Positions 1 through 6,833 of a DNA stretch of 9,496 nt are shown here, piece by piece. Both the position numbers and the translations under genes were made by a program. This DNA is from an uncultured Anaerolineaceae bacterium (GTDB lineage: Bacteria; Chloroflexota; Anaerolineae; Promineifilales; Promineifilaceae). The DNA is taken from contig CALBTC010000464.1 in assembly GCA_937967805.1 (NCBI GenBank), forward strand, positions 1-9,496, written 5' to 3'. Below the pieces are notes generated by a model that was not told the origin of the DNA, did no database searches, and saw only the letters and a list, made by a program, of their open reading frames with translations. The stretch's first letter is position 1, and the number at the start of each line of letters is the position of its first letter.

Positions 1-14
1 AATGGAGGCAGGAA

Positions 15-515
15 ATGCGTAAAAGAATCAAGCGATTGATCAAGGGATTGTTGAAGACAGGTGCTTTGTTTGTTCTTGTTGGCGTTGGCGTCATCATTGG
101 ACTCATCATTGGCGTGAATACGGCCGATCGCGGCGAAACAATTGTGATCCGCGGCGACGGTTTAAGCCAGCTGGCACCTGTGGTTGAACAACGGGTTGAG
201 CAGCAAGTAGCCCGGCAGGTGGAAGAGCGTATTCAGGAACAGCTACAGTTTTCTCCCATTCCTACCATCCCGCCCATCCCGACCGTGCCTCCGGTTCCCG
301 CAGTGCCCACCATCCCACCCATTCCCACCATTCCGCCGATCCCGGACATTGCGCCCCGTACCCTTTACATCGATTATTCACCATCTTTTTTTGATGTGGT
401 GAACGGCATTGGCACTGTCCTGGCTTCTCTTGGCCTGATTGGGCTGGGTGTGGCAATGATCATACGCGGACGGCGCACGCCCAAAGAGAAGACACCGGAA
501 TCACTGAACAAGTAA
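15..515 (+). CDS. Small two-TM membrane protein with coiled coil and Pro-rich repeat, unknown function
   Basis: The product is 166 aa with no family I recognise. The N-terminus is basic (residues 1-14), followed by a hydrophobic segment at about 16-34. Residues 41-48 read ETIVIRGD. Residues 55-78 are Gln/Glu/Val/Arg-rich and probably form a coiled coil. Residues 81-113 are a Pro-Ile-Pro-Thr type repeat, and a second hydrophobic segment lies at about 131-150. The tail is basic (RGRR, then Lys-rich). By the positive-inside rule both ends are cytoplasmic and the coiled coil plus Pro-rich part lie outside the membrane. GGAGG at 4-8 is a good ribosome binding site for the ATG at 15. It lies just upstream of a two-component system on the same strand, separated by an inverted repeat, so co-regulation is possible but not shown. 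The gene looks real: it has a strong RBS, a coherent topology and no overlap with another gene. Function is unknown. Confidence 0.8.
   Translation: MRKRIKRLIKGLLKTGALFVLVGVGVIIGLIIGVNTADRGETIVIRGDGLSQLAPVVEQRVEQQVARQVEERIQEQLQFSPIPTIPPIPTVPPVPAVPTIPPIPTIPPIPDIAPRTLYIDYSPSFFDVVNGIGTVLASLGLIGLGVAMIIRGRRTPKEKTPESLNK
255..353 (+). repeat. Pro-rich short tandem repeat inside the membrane protein gene
   Basis: The coding DNA repeats degenerate units of about 6-9 nt built on CCCATTCCCACCATTCC-like sequence. They encode alternating Pro-Ile-Pro, Thr-Ile-Pro and Val-Pro-Pro over about 33 residues. Such tracts form extended polyproline-like spacers and can change length by slippage. The placement between a coiled coil and a membrane segment suggests a stalk; that is inference. 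Confidence 0.75.
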
Positions 516-520
516 AGAGG

Positions 521-572
521 AGATTGGACCAATTTTTACAAATGGCAATGGCCTAGAAAATTGGTCCAATCT
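521..572 (+). terminator. 16-bp perfect inverted repeat, possible terminator or operator
   Basis: Arms at 521-536 (AGATTGGACCAATTTT) and 557-572 are exact reverse complements, separated by a 20-nt loop. The hairpin starts 5 nt after the stop of the membrane-protein gene, and its right arm runs into CTTTTCC, so it could end that transcript. The loop is long and the U-tract short, so the terminator call is not certain. The right arm also contains the proposed -35 box of the response regulator. A regulator-binding site (autoregulation) is therefore an alternative reading. Confidence 0.5.
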
Positions 573-589
573 TTTCCTCACCCTATGAT
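561..589 (+). promoter_or_regulatory. Putative sigma70-type promoter of the two-component operon
   Basis: TTGGTC (561-566) and TATGAT (584-589) are 17 bp apart. The -10 box matches five of six consensus bases; the -35 box matches only the leading TTG. Transcription would begin at about 596, only some 7 nt before the ATG at 603. No Shine-Dalgarno sequence is visible ahead of that ATG, so the message may be leaderless. The -35 box lies in the right arm of the inverted repeat. Confidence 0.4.
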
Positions 590-602
590 AAAATCCCACC
601 TG

Positions 603-1301
603 ATGAGCAACAAAATTTTGATTGTCGAGGACGAAGTACGGATTGTACGCACCCTGCGGCTCTATTTGGAGCAGGCGGGGTTTGCCGTAACGGCCGTTCA
701 CGATGGCGCGCAGGCCGTTCCGGCATTCCGGCAGGAACGGCCGTCCCTCGTCTTGCTCGATCTCAATTTGCCCGGCCAGGACGGGCTGGACGTCTGCCGC
801 AGTTTGCGCCGCCTGGGAGACGTGCCCATCATCATGCTCACCGCCCGCACCGAGGAGATGGACCGGCTGATTGGCCTGGAACTAGGCGCCGACGACTACA
901 TCAGCAAGCCGTTTTCGCCGCGCGAGGTGGTGGCCCGGGTGCGCGCCGTGCTGCGCCGCACCCAGGGCAGCCTGGCCAACGCCAATCTGCTGCAAGCCGG
1001 CGCGCTCCATTTAGATTTGGCCGCTTACCGCGTCTGGATCGACGGACATTTGCTGGACCTGACCCAAACTGAGTTTGAGCTGCTGGCTACGCTGATGCGG
1101 CACAAAGGGCACGTGCTCAGCCGGGCACAATTATTGCAGGCGCTTCAGGGCGTGGCTCACGAGGAGCTGGAACGAGCCATTGACCAGCACATCAAGAATG
1201 TGCGGCGCAAGCTCAAAGAGGCGGTGGGGGATGTGACCATCATCAACACGATTTATGGTGTGGGTTACCGGCTGGACGAAGTGGAGCTGCCCCATGCGTG
1301 A
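603..1301 (+). CDS. OmpR/PhoB-family response regulator
   Basis: This is a 232-aa DNA-binding response regulator, the usual length for the OmpR/PhoB class. The receiver domain covers about residues 4-116: acidic pocket E9-D10, phospho-acceptor D53 in LLDLNLPG, switch T80 (MLTA) and K102 (SKPF). The winged-helix effector covers about 130-228 and ends with the family's typical IYGVGYRL hairpin. Phosphorylation by the overlapping downstream kinase should drive dimerisation and promoter binding; this is family knowledge, and the targets are unknown. I chose the ATG at 603 because it begins MSNKILIVEDE, the canonical N-terminus. An in-frame ATG at 585 would add six residues but falls inside the putative -10 box. 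Neither start has a clear ribosome binding site. The 3' end overlaps the kinase gene by 8 nt, indicating translational coupling. Confidence 0.96.
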   Translation: MSNKILIVEDEVRIVRTLRLYLEQAGFAVTAVHDGAQAVPAFRQERPSLVLLDLNLPGQDGLDVCRSLRRLGDVPIIMLTARTEEMDRLIGLELGADDYISKPFSPREVVARVRAVLRRTQGSLANANLLQAGALHLDLAAYRVWIDGHLLDLTQTEFELLATLMRHKGHVLSRAQLLQALQGVAHEELERAIDQHIKNVRRKLKEAVGDVTIINTIYGVGYRLDEVELPHA

Positions 1302-2916
1302 GCGTTTGAACAGGTTACGGCCGTCCTACTGGCTGCGTCGTCTGTTGCGGCGGCGCGGGCGGCGCATTTCGCCTAAAGAGCTGCGCTTTGGCGATGAACT
1401 GGTGGTGCTCAAAGAAGAGACGACGCGCTTTGGCCGGGTGCGACGGCCGTTTCGCTGGCTGTGGCGGCTGCTGGGCTGGCTCTTCCGCCTGCTGCGCCGC
1501 GCCTGGGGCCGTTTCCGCTGGATGACGCGCAGCCTTTGGTTCCGGCTGATGGGCGCCTTTGCCGTGGTCATCTTCCTCATGCTGTTTATCGTCACCAACG
1601 TGGTGGGCGAGATTACCTCGCGGGCCTTTGGCCAATACATCGACCAGCGCAACAGCTACATCCGCACCGTTTTGCCCACCGTGGTTGCTCCGGACACGCT
1701 GGAAGAGGCCGAGATCATTATCCGCGGCGACCAGGTGATTATTCAACGCCCCCAAATTGAGCCGCTGCCAACCCCCGCACCGTTTGAATCCGCCGAATCG
1801 CGCGAGCTGCTGCCGGAGAGCGACCTGCCCGAGCTTTCTCCAGAAGCTGCACCAACGATTGCTCCCAACTTTGAGCCAACGATTGAAGATAGCCGAATCG
1901 TCGCCGAAACTGGCCAGCAAGTCATTGTCGAGGAGGTGATCAACATCCCATTGCTGGACCTGCTGGCACCCAATACACCGGAGGCGTTGGGCCTTTCTTT
2001 TTTATCTGATGTAGAGCAGGCGGCGCAAACGGCCGTTATTGCTGCCGGGGCCGTTTCCCTGGTGTTGGGCACAATTATCTTTTGGCAAATTACCCGGCCC
2101 ATGTCGCAAATGCGGCGCGCCTCGCAGGCGCTGGCCGCGGGCGAGCCTAACGTGCGCGTGCCGGTGCGCTCGCAGGATGAGTTGGGCAAGGTGGCCGAGG
2201 CGTTTAACCAGATGGCCGGCAAAATTACCCAGCAGGAGCAGCAGCGGCGGCAAATGGTGGCCGATGTGGCCCACGAACTGCGCACGCCGCTCACCGTCAT
2301 GCAGGCCAATCTGGAAGCAATGCTGGACGGCCTGTTAGAACCTTCCCCCGCCGAGCTGCAAGAGCTCAATGACGAGGTCCATCGTCTCAGTCGCCTCATT
2401 GATGATTTGCGTTTGCTTTCCCTGGCGGATTCCGGCCAATTGTCGTTGGCTTTGCAAAAAGTAGACGTGCGCGAGGTGACGGCCACGGTGGTGGCCCGAT
2501 TGGCACCTTTGGCTGGCAGCAACAATGTGCGGCTGGTCGATGACGCCCCGGCCCAGCCCCTCTTCATCCGGGCCGACGCCGACCGGGTGCAGCAGGCGCT
2601 GACCAATCTGGTGGCCAACGGCATTCGCCATACGCCGGAGGGGGGACGGGTGCGGGTAACGGCCGTTCGAGAAAAACAAACCGTCCACCTCTCCGTCATC
2701 GACAGCGGGCCAGGCATTCCCGCCGCCGATCTGCCCCATGTGTTTGATCGCTTCTGGCGCGGCGACAAGTCGCGCAGCCGCCACAGCGGCGGCTCCGGCC
2801 TGGGGCTGGCCATCGTCAAGCAAATTGCCGAACTGCACCAGGGACAGGTGACGGCACTTTCGCCTAACAACAGCGGCGCAATCTTCACCATCTCGCTGCC
2901 GGCCAACCCATCCTGA
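1294..2916 (+). CDS. Membrane sensor histidine kinase (HAMP-HisKA-HATPase_c)
   Basis: This 540-aa kinase is partner to the regulator whose last 8 nt it overlaps. Residues 1-84 are an Arg- and Trp-rich cytoplasmic extension. TM1 is at about 85-104. The extracytoplasmic region at about 105-245 is acidic and Pro-rich with no recognisable sensor fold, and TM2 is at about 246-268. HAMP spans about 269-320. The HisKA H-box is VAHELRTPL with phospho-acceptor H327. HATPase_c carries the N-box (N442, in NLVANGIRHTP), the G1 box D470-SGPGIP, the F-box FDRFWRGD and the G2 box GGSGLGLA (about 499-506). All catalytic motifs are present, so it should autophosphorylate and pass phosphate to the regulator. 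GGAG at 1283-1286 precedes the ATG at 1294; upstream in-frame starts would overlap the regulator further and add non-family sequence. The long basic N-terminus is unusual, since most such kinases reach TM1 within about 10-30 residues. The stimulus is unknown. Confidence 0.95.
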   Translation: MRERLNRLRPSYWLRRLLRRRGRRISPKELRFGDELVVLKEETTRFGRVRRPFRWLWRLLGWLFRLLRRAWGRFRWMTRSLWFRLMGAFAVVIFLMLFIVTNVVGEITSRAFGQYIDQRNSYIRTVLPTVVAPDTLEEAEIIIRGDQVIIQRPQIEPLPTPAPFESAESRELLPESDLPELSPEAAPTIAPNFEPTIEDSRIVAETGQQVIVEEVINIPLLDLLAPNTPEALGLSFLSDVEQAAQTAVIAAGAVSLVLGTIIFWQITRPMSQMRRASQALAAGEPNVRVPVRSQDELGKVAEAFNQMAGKITQQEQQRRQMVADVAHELRTPLTVMQANLEAMLDGLLEPSPAELQELNDEVHRLSRLIDDLRLLSLADSGQLSLALQKVDVREVTATVVARLAPLAGSNNVRLVDDAPAQPLFIRADADRVQQALTNLVANGIRHTPEGGRVRVTAVREKQTVHLSVIDSGPGIPAADLPHVFDRFWRGDKSRSRHSGGSGLGLAIVKQIAELHQGQVTALSPNNSGAIFTISLPANPS

Positions 2917-2922
2917 AACAAT

Positions 2923-3846
2923 CTACGTCAGCAAATCTCTTAGAGCGGATTCTAATTCGGGATATTTAAAGGTGAAGCCATCCTCCTGCAATTTTTGCGG
3001 GACGGCACGCCGGCCGTGCAGCACAATGGCGGCAATCTCACCCAAAATCAGCTTCAGGGCAAAGGCCGGCACAGGGATAAGCGACGGGCGGTTTAACACG
3101 CGGCCGATCGTTTTGGCGAACTCTTTGTTTTGCAGCGGATTTGGGGTGCAAAGATTGTACGGTCCTGCGGCCGTCTCGTTTTCAATTAAGAAGCGAATGG
3201 CGCGTGCGGCGTCTTCCAGATGAACCCACGGCCACCACTGCCGGCCGCTGCCCAATGGCCCGCCCACAAAAAAGCGAAACGGCAGCACGGTAATCGGCAA
3301 TGAGCCGCTCTCCATGCTGAGCACCATGCCAGATCGGATGATGACCCGGCGTACCCCCATCTCTTCTACGGCGGCGGTAGATGCTTCCCAATCGACGGCA
3401 ACATCGGCTAAAAAGCTGCTGCCGCTTGGCGCAGATTCCGTGATGGTTTTGTCGCTTTGCACATTTCCATAATAATCGGCGCCGGAGGATTGGATAAGCA
3501 CCTTCGGTTTGTTTTGGGCGGCAGCGACGGCTTCGTTAACGGCCGTACCGACATCAATCCGGCTTTGGCGAATGCGTCGTTTTCGTTCTTCGTTCCAGCG
3601 GGTGGGGATGAGCCCGCTGCCGGCAATGGGTGCGCCGGCCAGATTCACAATTGCATCGGCTCCGTTGGCGAGGTGCCCCCAGCCGGCGGCCGTTTTGCTG
3701 TCCCACTTTTCACCCCGAACCCCGGCCGGGAAGGTATGCCTGGCCGGATTGCGGCTCAAGGCAATGACCTCATGCCCATCTGCTGCCAGATTCTTGGAGA
3801 GGGCGGTGCCAATCAACCCACTTCCCCCGGTAATAATGACACGCAT
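2923..3846 (-). CDS. TIGR01777-type NAD(P)-dependent SDR epimerase (YfcH-like)
   Basis: This 307-aa protein belongs to the extended-SDR 'TIGR01777 family' (E. coli YfcH, human SDR39U1). The Rossmann motif TGGSGLIG is at residues 6-13. NLAGAPI (68-74) and SSGADYYG (120-127) are typical family segments, and the C-terminal part from about 255 fits DUF1731. The family binds a nicotinamide nucleotide, but its substrate is not established, so only a general oxidoreductase/epimerase role can be given. The start is the ATG at 3846. It is preceded on the minus strand by AAGGAG six nt away, and MRVIITGG is the canonical beginning; upstream in-frame codons add an unrelated basic stretch. The gene converges on the histidine kinase with 6 nt between stop codons and no visible terminator between them. 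It is probably transcribed from the AT-rich gap upstream (3847-3989). Confidence 0.93.
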   Translation of the reverse strand: MRVIITGGSGLIGTALSKNLAADGHEVIALSRNPARHTFPAGVRGEKWDSKTAAGWGHLANGADAIVNLAGAPIAGSGLIPTRWNEERKRRIRQSRIDVGTAVNEAVAAAQNKPKVLIQSSGADYYGNVQSDKTITESAPSGSSFLADVAVDWEASTAAVEEMGVRRVIIRSGMVLSMESGSLPITVLPFRFFVGGPLGSGRQWWPWVHLEDAARAIRFLIENETAAGPYNLCTPNPLQNKEFAKTIGRVLNRPSLIPVPAFALKLILGEIAAIVLHGRRAVPQKLQEDGFTFKYPELESALRDLLT

Positions 3847-3989
3847 CTCAGACTCCTTTTGGTAAACATTTATATGCCGGCGTCGGCTGCAACGGCCGAT
3901 CCTGTGCATAACTTTTTCAGAATGAACTAAATCTTCTTCATTTTAATCTATAAACTTCATTTTGTCCATGTTTTGAACAGATATTATTG
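3847..3989 (-). promoter_or_regulatory. AT-rich intergenic region upstream of the SDR gene
   Basis: This 143-bp gap is markedly more AT-rich than the flanking genes and lies upstream of the SDR start on the minus strand. It holds the SDR ribosome binding site. A perfect TTGACA is present on the minus strand at 3993-3988, overlapping the stop of the preceding gene, but I see no convincing -10 box at 16-18 nt spacing. A promoter is therefore likely from context but not resolved. No hairpin terminator for the upstream APH gene is obvious. Confidence 0.35.
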
Positions 3990-5018
3990 TCAAGGCTGTG
4001 GCCAGCCTGCGCCGCCGGTAGCATGGACTGTTACCTGGGTAAAATCAAAGTCGATATACGGCCGTTCTGCCAAAATCTTCTCCCGCCGCCCGCGCATAAA
4101 TCCGGCCGCCCAACCATCGCCGCTCAGGTCAGGAATGTCGCGCAAGATGACACCATACAGATCAATTTCGCGCAGCTTCATGAAGGGCAAAATCTCTTTG
4201 AGCCAGACGGGGTCAAGCTCGTTTTCTTCACAATAGCCTTGCCATAACAACGGCCAAAACCGACCGCAAAATTCAACCGGCTCTGGGTGATTGGTGATGG
4301 CGTAGAAAACTACCATGGCGATGTCGTAGATGAAGTGGCCGTAAACGCAGTCATCGAAATCAAACAGGGTGATGTGGCAATTTTCATCAACAAACAGGTT
4401 GCCGGTATGGGCGTCCTGGTGGATGATGCCGAAACCGTCTGGCGGAGTAGCCAAACTTCGCAAGTAGGCCAGGTTGGCCTCGGCCAGCGCCATCGCTTTG
4501 GGATCAAGTTGGGGCAGGGCGTTGGTGGTATCGGTCATGATGGGCGCGTCCCAGGACGGCCGTTGCCAAGCTTCATCCGGCAGGCTGTACTGTTTGGTGA
4601 GCGTGTGCATTTTGCCGAGGAGACGGCCGTAATTCAGGATAAACGGATCGGTCCAGCCGCCCATCTGCCAGACGGGGCCGCCTTTGGCCCAGGCAAACGC
4701 CGTTGCCAGAAAGTGCTCTCCCTGCCCATCGTCAATGAGCTCAACAAGATTCCCCGCTTCTGAGTTAACGGCACCGGCCACACCGGCACCGCCACGGGCC
4801 AGGTGATTGATCCAATCCACTTCGCCACGAATGAGGTCCGGGCTGCGGCGCAGGCTGTGCCCCAAGCGCAGGACGTACTTTGAGCCATTTTTTTCAAAGC
4901 CATAGATGAAGCTCTCGAAGCCACCCAGCTCTTCGATTTTGTCGGTGGCAATACCGTAGCGCTGCCGGGCTTCGGCCAAAATGGCCTCGTTAAAACGGCT
5001 GCGTATCTTTTCTTCCAT
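3990..5018 (-). CDS. APH-fold phosphotransferase, SrkA/homoserine kinase II-like
   Basis: This 342-aa member of the aminoglycoside phosphotransferase superfamily (PF01636) is an ATP-dependent kinase of small molecules or proteins. The N-lobe has K47 in KYVLRLG, the likely ATP-binding lysine, and E66. The catalytic loop is H200-QD202-AHTGN207, and the metal-binding segment is LFDFDDCVYG (D220/D222). All essential residues are present. The context FDFDDCVYGHFIYDIA resembles COG2334 proteins (SrkA/RdoA-like kinases, homoserine kinase II) more than true aminoglycoside-resistance enzymes; this is my recognition, not a search result. The start is the ATG at 5018 with GGAG upstream. The coding start lies inside the 3' end of the DinB gene (29-nt overlap), so translation is probably coupled. 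It is the last gene of the APH-DinB-APH unit. Substrate unknown. Confidence 0.88.
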   Translation of the reverse strand: MEEKIRSRFNEAILAEARQRYGIATDKIEELGGFESFIYGFEKNGSKYVLRLGHSLRRSPDLIRGEVDWINHLARGGAGVAGAVNSEAGNLVELIDDGQGEHFLATAFAWAKGGPVWQMGGWTDPFILNYGRLLGKMHTLTKQYSLPDEAWQRPSWDAPIMTDTTNALPQLDPKAMALAEANLAYLRSLATPPDGFGIIHQDAHTGNLFVDENCHITLFDFDDCVYGHFIYDIAMVVFYAITNHPEPVEFCGRFWPLLWQGYCEENELDPVWLKEILPFMKLREIDLYGVILRDIPDLSGDGWAAGFMRGRREKILAERPYIDFDFTQVTVHATGGAGWPQP

Positions 5019-5559
5019 GATGTTTGCTCCAGGTGATGATTTCGCCGATCTGGCCGCGATGTTCGGTCTCGTGCTGGGTGAGATGATACAGTACCCACTC
5101 CGGCGTGACATGGTATTGGGGCAGCCGGCGCGCCCGGTGGAAATCGGCCAGAGTGAGGTCGGCGTAGACGTCCAGCAGCAGCCGGCGGGCGGCGTCTAAT
5201 CTGTGTAGATGGTCGGGCAGGGCAACGTTTGCTACCGGAAAGAGCCGTCCCGTTTCATCCCGCACTGGATAAGGCAGCAGTGCCTGTGCTTCGGTTGAAT
5301 ATTCTTGCTCCAACACTTCGCAAAACAGCCAGTCCAGCTCAATGGCCGCGATGTGATAGAGCAGCGTGCCCACGCTGTTGCCGCCGGGATACGGTTCCCA
5401 ATCCAGCCAGGCGGGATCGAGGTTGGTTAAAGCTTCCTTTAGACGGCCGCGCGCGCCTTCCAGCAACCACAGCCCCCGGCCAATTTCCGGATCAATGGCT
5501 GGCAGCGGTTCAATGTGTAGTTGTTCAATTTCCGGCTGTTTTTCAGGTAAATTGCTCAT
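4990..5559 (-). CDS. DinB-family four-helix-bundle protein (putative metal-dependent)
   Basis: This 189-aa protein has the DinB/YfiT-like pattern. A first helix pair ends in GTLLYHIAAIE with H69, and a last helix carries LTQHETEHRGQI with H163 and H167. These three histidines are the usual metal-binding triad. A Trp-rich segment (DPAWLDWEPYPGGNSV, about 48-63) fits the family's substrate/metal entry loop. DinB-fold proteins include bacillithiol and mycothiol-dependent S-transferases and maleylpyruvate isomerase, but many have no known reaction, so none is assigned. The ATG at 5559 is preceded by AAAGGA at good spacing. It overlaps the stop of the upstream APH gene as ATGA (4 nt), and its own 3' end overlaps the downstream APH gene by 29 nt. 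It therefore sits between two kinase genes in one operon. The name refers to the fold family, not to DNA polymerase IV. Confidence 0.9.
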   Translation of the reverse strand: MSNLPEKQPEIEQLHIEPLPAIDPEIGRGLWLLEGARGRLKEALTNLDPAWLDWEPYPGGNSVGTLLYHIAAIELDWLFCEVLEQEYSTEAQALLPYPVRDETGRLFPVANVALPDHLHRLDAARRLLLDVYADLTLADFHRARRLPQYHVTPEWVLYHLTQHETEHRGQIGEIITWSKHHGRKDTQPF

Positions 5560-6509
5560 TTGTATTCCTTTAGGCCAGCTCTACTTTGGGCGCTGACAAT
5601 GAAATCAGTGAAGTTTTGGCGGACGGCCGTTACCGAATACGCGCCTGCCTGCAACGCCTGCCATTCAGGAATCATGCCTTCCGGGTCCGGCATGAAGCGG
5701 GCGGCGGCGGCCAGCTCCCAAAAGGCAAGGTTGGCCACGGGTTGGCCGTTTGCCTGCTCGTACGCATCTAAAAAGGCGTCGGCCAATTGTTCGCTGCCCA
5801 GCATGGCCAGCTCCAGGCGCAGGTAGGCCACGTCGTAGCCTGGGTCGCCACAAGAGGCTTCTTCCCAATCGAGAACGGCCGAAACGTGCTGATTGTGCCA
5901 CAAAATATTGCCGGTCCAATAATCGACGTGCATCAAGGCGGGCGGCACCGGTTGGATGGTGGGTAAAAGATCATGGACGGCGTGCCAGACGGCCGTTCCA
6001 TCTGGATATGCGCTCATCTGCTCGGTCACGCGGCCATCGTTGAGAAACCAGGTCACCTCCTCATTGCCGTTGAGCAAAAATGCTTTTTCCGTAGCTGTCA
6101 GAGGGATGGCGTGAATGCGGGCCAGCGTTTTGGCCAATTCAGCAATCCAATTGGCCTCATTTGTGGGTGAGATAATCTGTTGACCGGGAACAAAGCTGGT
6201 CACGATGCCGGGGCTGCCCAGTAAATCACCGTTTTTGTCCAGCAGCAGCGGCATAGGTGCCGGGATGTGGTGCTGCTGCAAAAGTGCCAATGTCTTAAAC
6301 TCACGCTCCGCCTTTTCACCTCGGTCATAGCTGCCAAACACGACATAGCGACGCATGACGATTTGTTTGCGGCCAACGGCCGTTTCATAACTGATCAGCG
6401 TCGATTCATTGGAGAAGCTGCCGGGCAACGGCCGTATCTCCCTGAGCGTGCCACCATCTTCTAGCTGATTGATGATTTCTGTGTATGCTACCGGCTGATT
6501 TTTGATCAT
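5556..6509 (-). CDS. APH-family phosphotransferase
   Basis: This 317-aa protein kinase-like enzyme is from the aminoglycoside phosphotransferase superfamily (PF01636). The N-lobe holds a Gly-rich turn (LPGSFSNEST, about 28-37) and VMRRY (51-55). ERE (68-70) fits the paired N-lobe glutamate, and SFVPGQQI is at about 105-112. The catalytic loop is H194-VD196-YWTGN201 and the metal-binding motif is LDWEEASCGDPGYD with D214. All key residues are kept. It probably phosphorylates a hydroxyl group on a small molecule; the substrate cannot be read from sequence, and calling it an antibiotic resistance gene would overreach. The start is the ATG at 6509 (MIKNQPV) with AAGG 8 nt upstream; the longer in-frame extension runs into the SDR remnant and is not family-like. 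It is only about 20% identical by eye to the second APH in this operon, so the pair is not a recent duplication. It is coupled to DinB by a 4-nt overlap. Confidence 0.9.
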   Translation of the reverse strand: MIKNQPVAYTEIINQLEDGGTLREIRPLPGSFSNESTLISYETAVGRKQIVMRRYVVFGSYDRGEKAEREFKTLALLQQHHIPAPMPLLLDKNGDLLGSPGIVTSFVPGQQIISPTNEANWIAELAKTLARIHAIPLTATEKAFLLNGNEEVTWFLNDGRVTEQMSAYPDGTAVWHAVHDLLPTIQPVPPALMHVDYWTGNILWHNQHVSAVLDWEEASCGDPGYDVAYLRLELAMLGSEQLADAFLDAYEQANGQPVANLAFWELAAAARFMPDPEGMIPEWQALQAGAYSVTAVRQNFTDFIVSAQSRAGLKEYK

Positions 6510-6528
6510 TTGTTTTGCCTTGAAGATG

Positions 6529-6753
6529 TTATTGTCCCATGCGCCAGCCGCCACCGACGTAAATGAGCTGCCCCGTCACCCAGCGCGCCTGCTCTGAAGC
6601 CATGAACAGGATGACATCGGCTAAATCTTCCGGCTGACCGATGCGGCGCAGCGGCGTGTTGGCGGCGATGTGGGCTTCGGTTTCCGGCTCGATGTAGCCG
6701 GTTTGGATGGGACCGGGGGCGATGATGTTGACTGTGATGCCATATCTGCTTTG
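6529..6753 (-). pseudogene. C-terminal remnant of a classical SDR (FabG-like) gene
   Basis: On the minus strand, about 75 codons are open between a TGA (6756-6754) and a TAA (6531-6529). The translation begins RYGITVNIIAPGPIQTGYIE and goes on with PLRRIGQPEDLADVILFMAS, then WVTGQ and YVGGGWRMGQ. This is unmistakably the last third of a classical short-chain dehydrogenase: the PG motif after the catalytic helix, the IGxPEDxA turn and the GG near the end. The Rossmann GxxxGxG and the catalytic Ser-Tyr-Lys are absent, no start codon fits, and homology stops abruptly near 6745. It ends 19 nt before the APH start, so the intact gene probably once led this operon. The other frames here show nothing convincing. 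Loss of the first two thirds by deletion or rearrangement is inferred. Confidence 0.85.
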
Positions 6754-6833
6754 TCATTTAATTTTGGGTCAATCATTCTGAAACCTTCTCCGCTCTTCCC
6801 GCATTCCGTGTAGGTCAAGATTGCAAAATTAAT

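Noticed and set aside
1743..2921. Long minus-strand open frame (392 codons) opposite the histidine kinase
   Set aside because: Its translation is Ser/Arg/Thr-rich with no motif, while the plus strand carries every kinase box. It is a codon-bias shadow.
2917..2922. Bidirectional terminator between the kinase and SDR genes
   Set aside because: Only 6 nt separate the stop codons and no hairpin is visible in or around them.
3457..3930. Plus-strand frame opposite the TIGR01777 SDR gene
   Set aside because: Shadow of the well-supported minus-strand gene, with no ribosome binding site or motif.
4990..5559. Reading DinB as DNA polymerase IV (SOS response)
   Set aside because: The sequence is the four-helix DinB/YfiT fold with a histidine triad, not a Y-family polymerase, and no LexA box was noticed.
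5556..6509. Calling the APH genes, with the GNAT gene, an antibiotic resistance cluster
   Set aside because: APH and GNAT folds serve many housekeeping substrates. Neither kinase sequence looks like a known aminoglycoside or macrolide resistance enzyme, and no mobile element is nearby.
6506..6757. Minus-strand 83-codon frame over the SDR remnant
   Set aside because: It is rich in His and Arg and lies in a different frame from the clear SDR homology.
6621..6818. Minus-strand frame starting near MTYTECGKSGEGF before the SDR remnant
   Set aside because: It runs into the SDR remnant in the wrong frame and turns into a Pro/Ser-rich shadow. The first 25 residues match nothing I recognise, so no gene is called.
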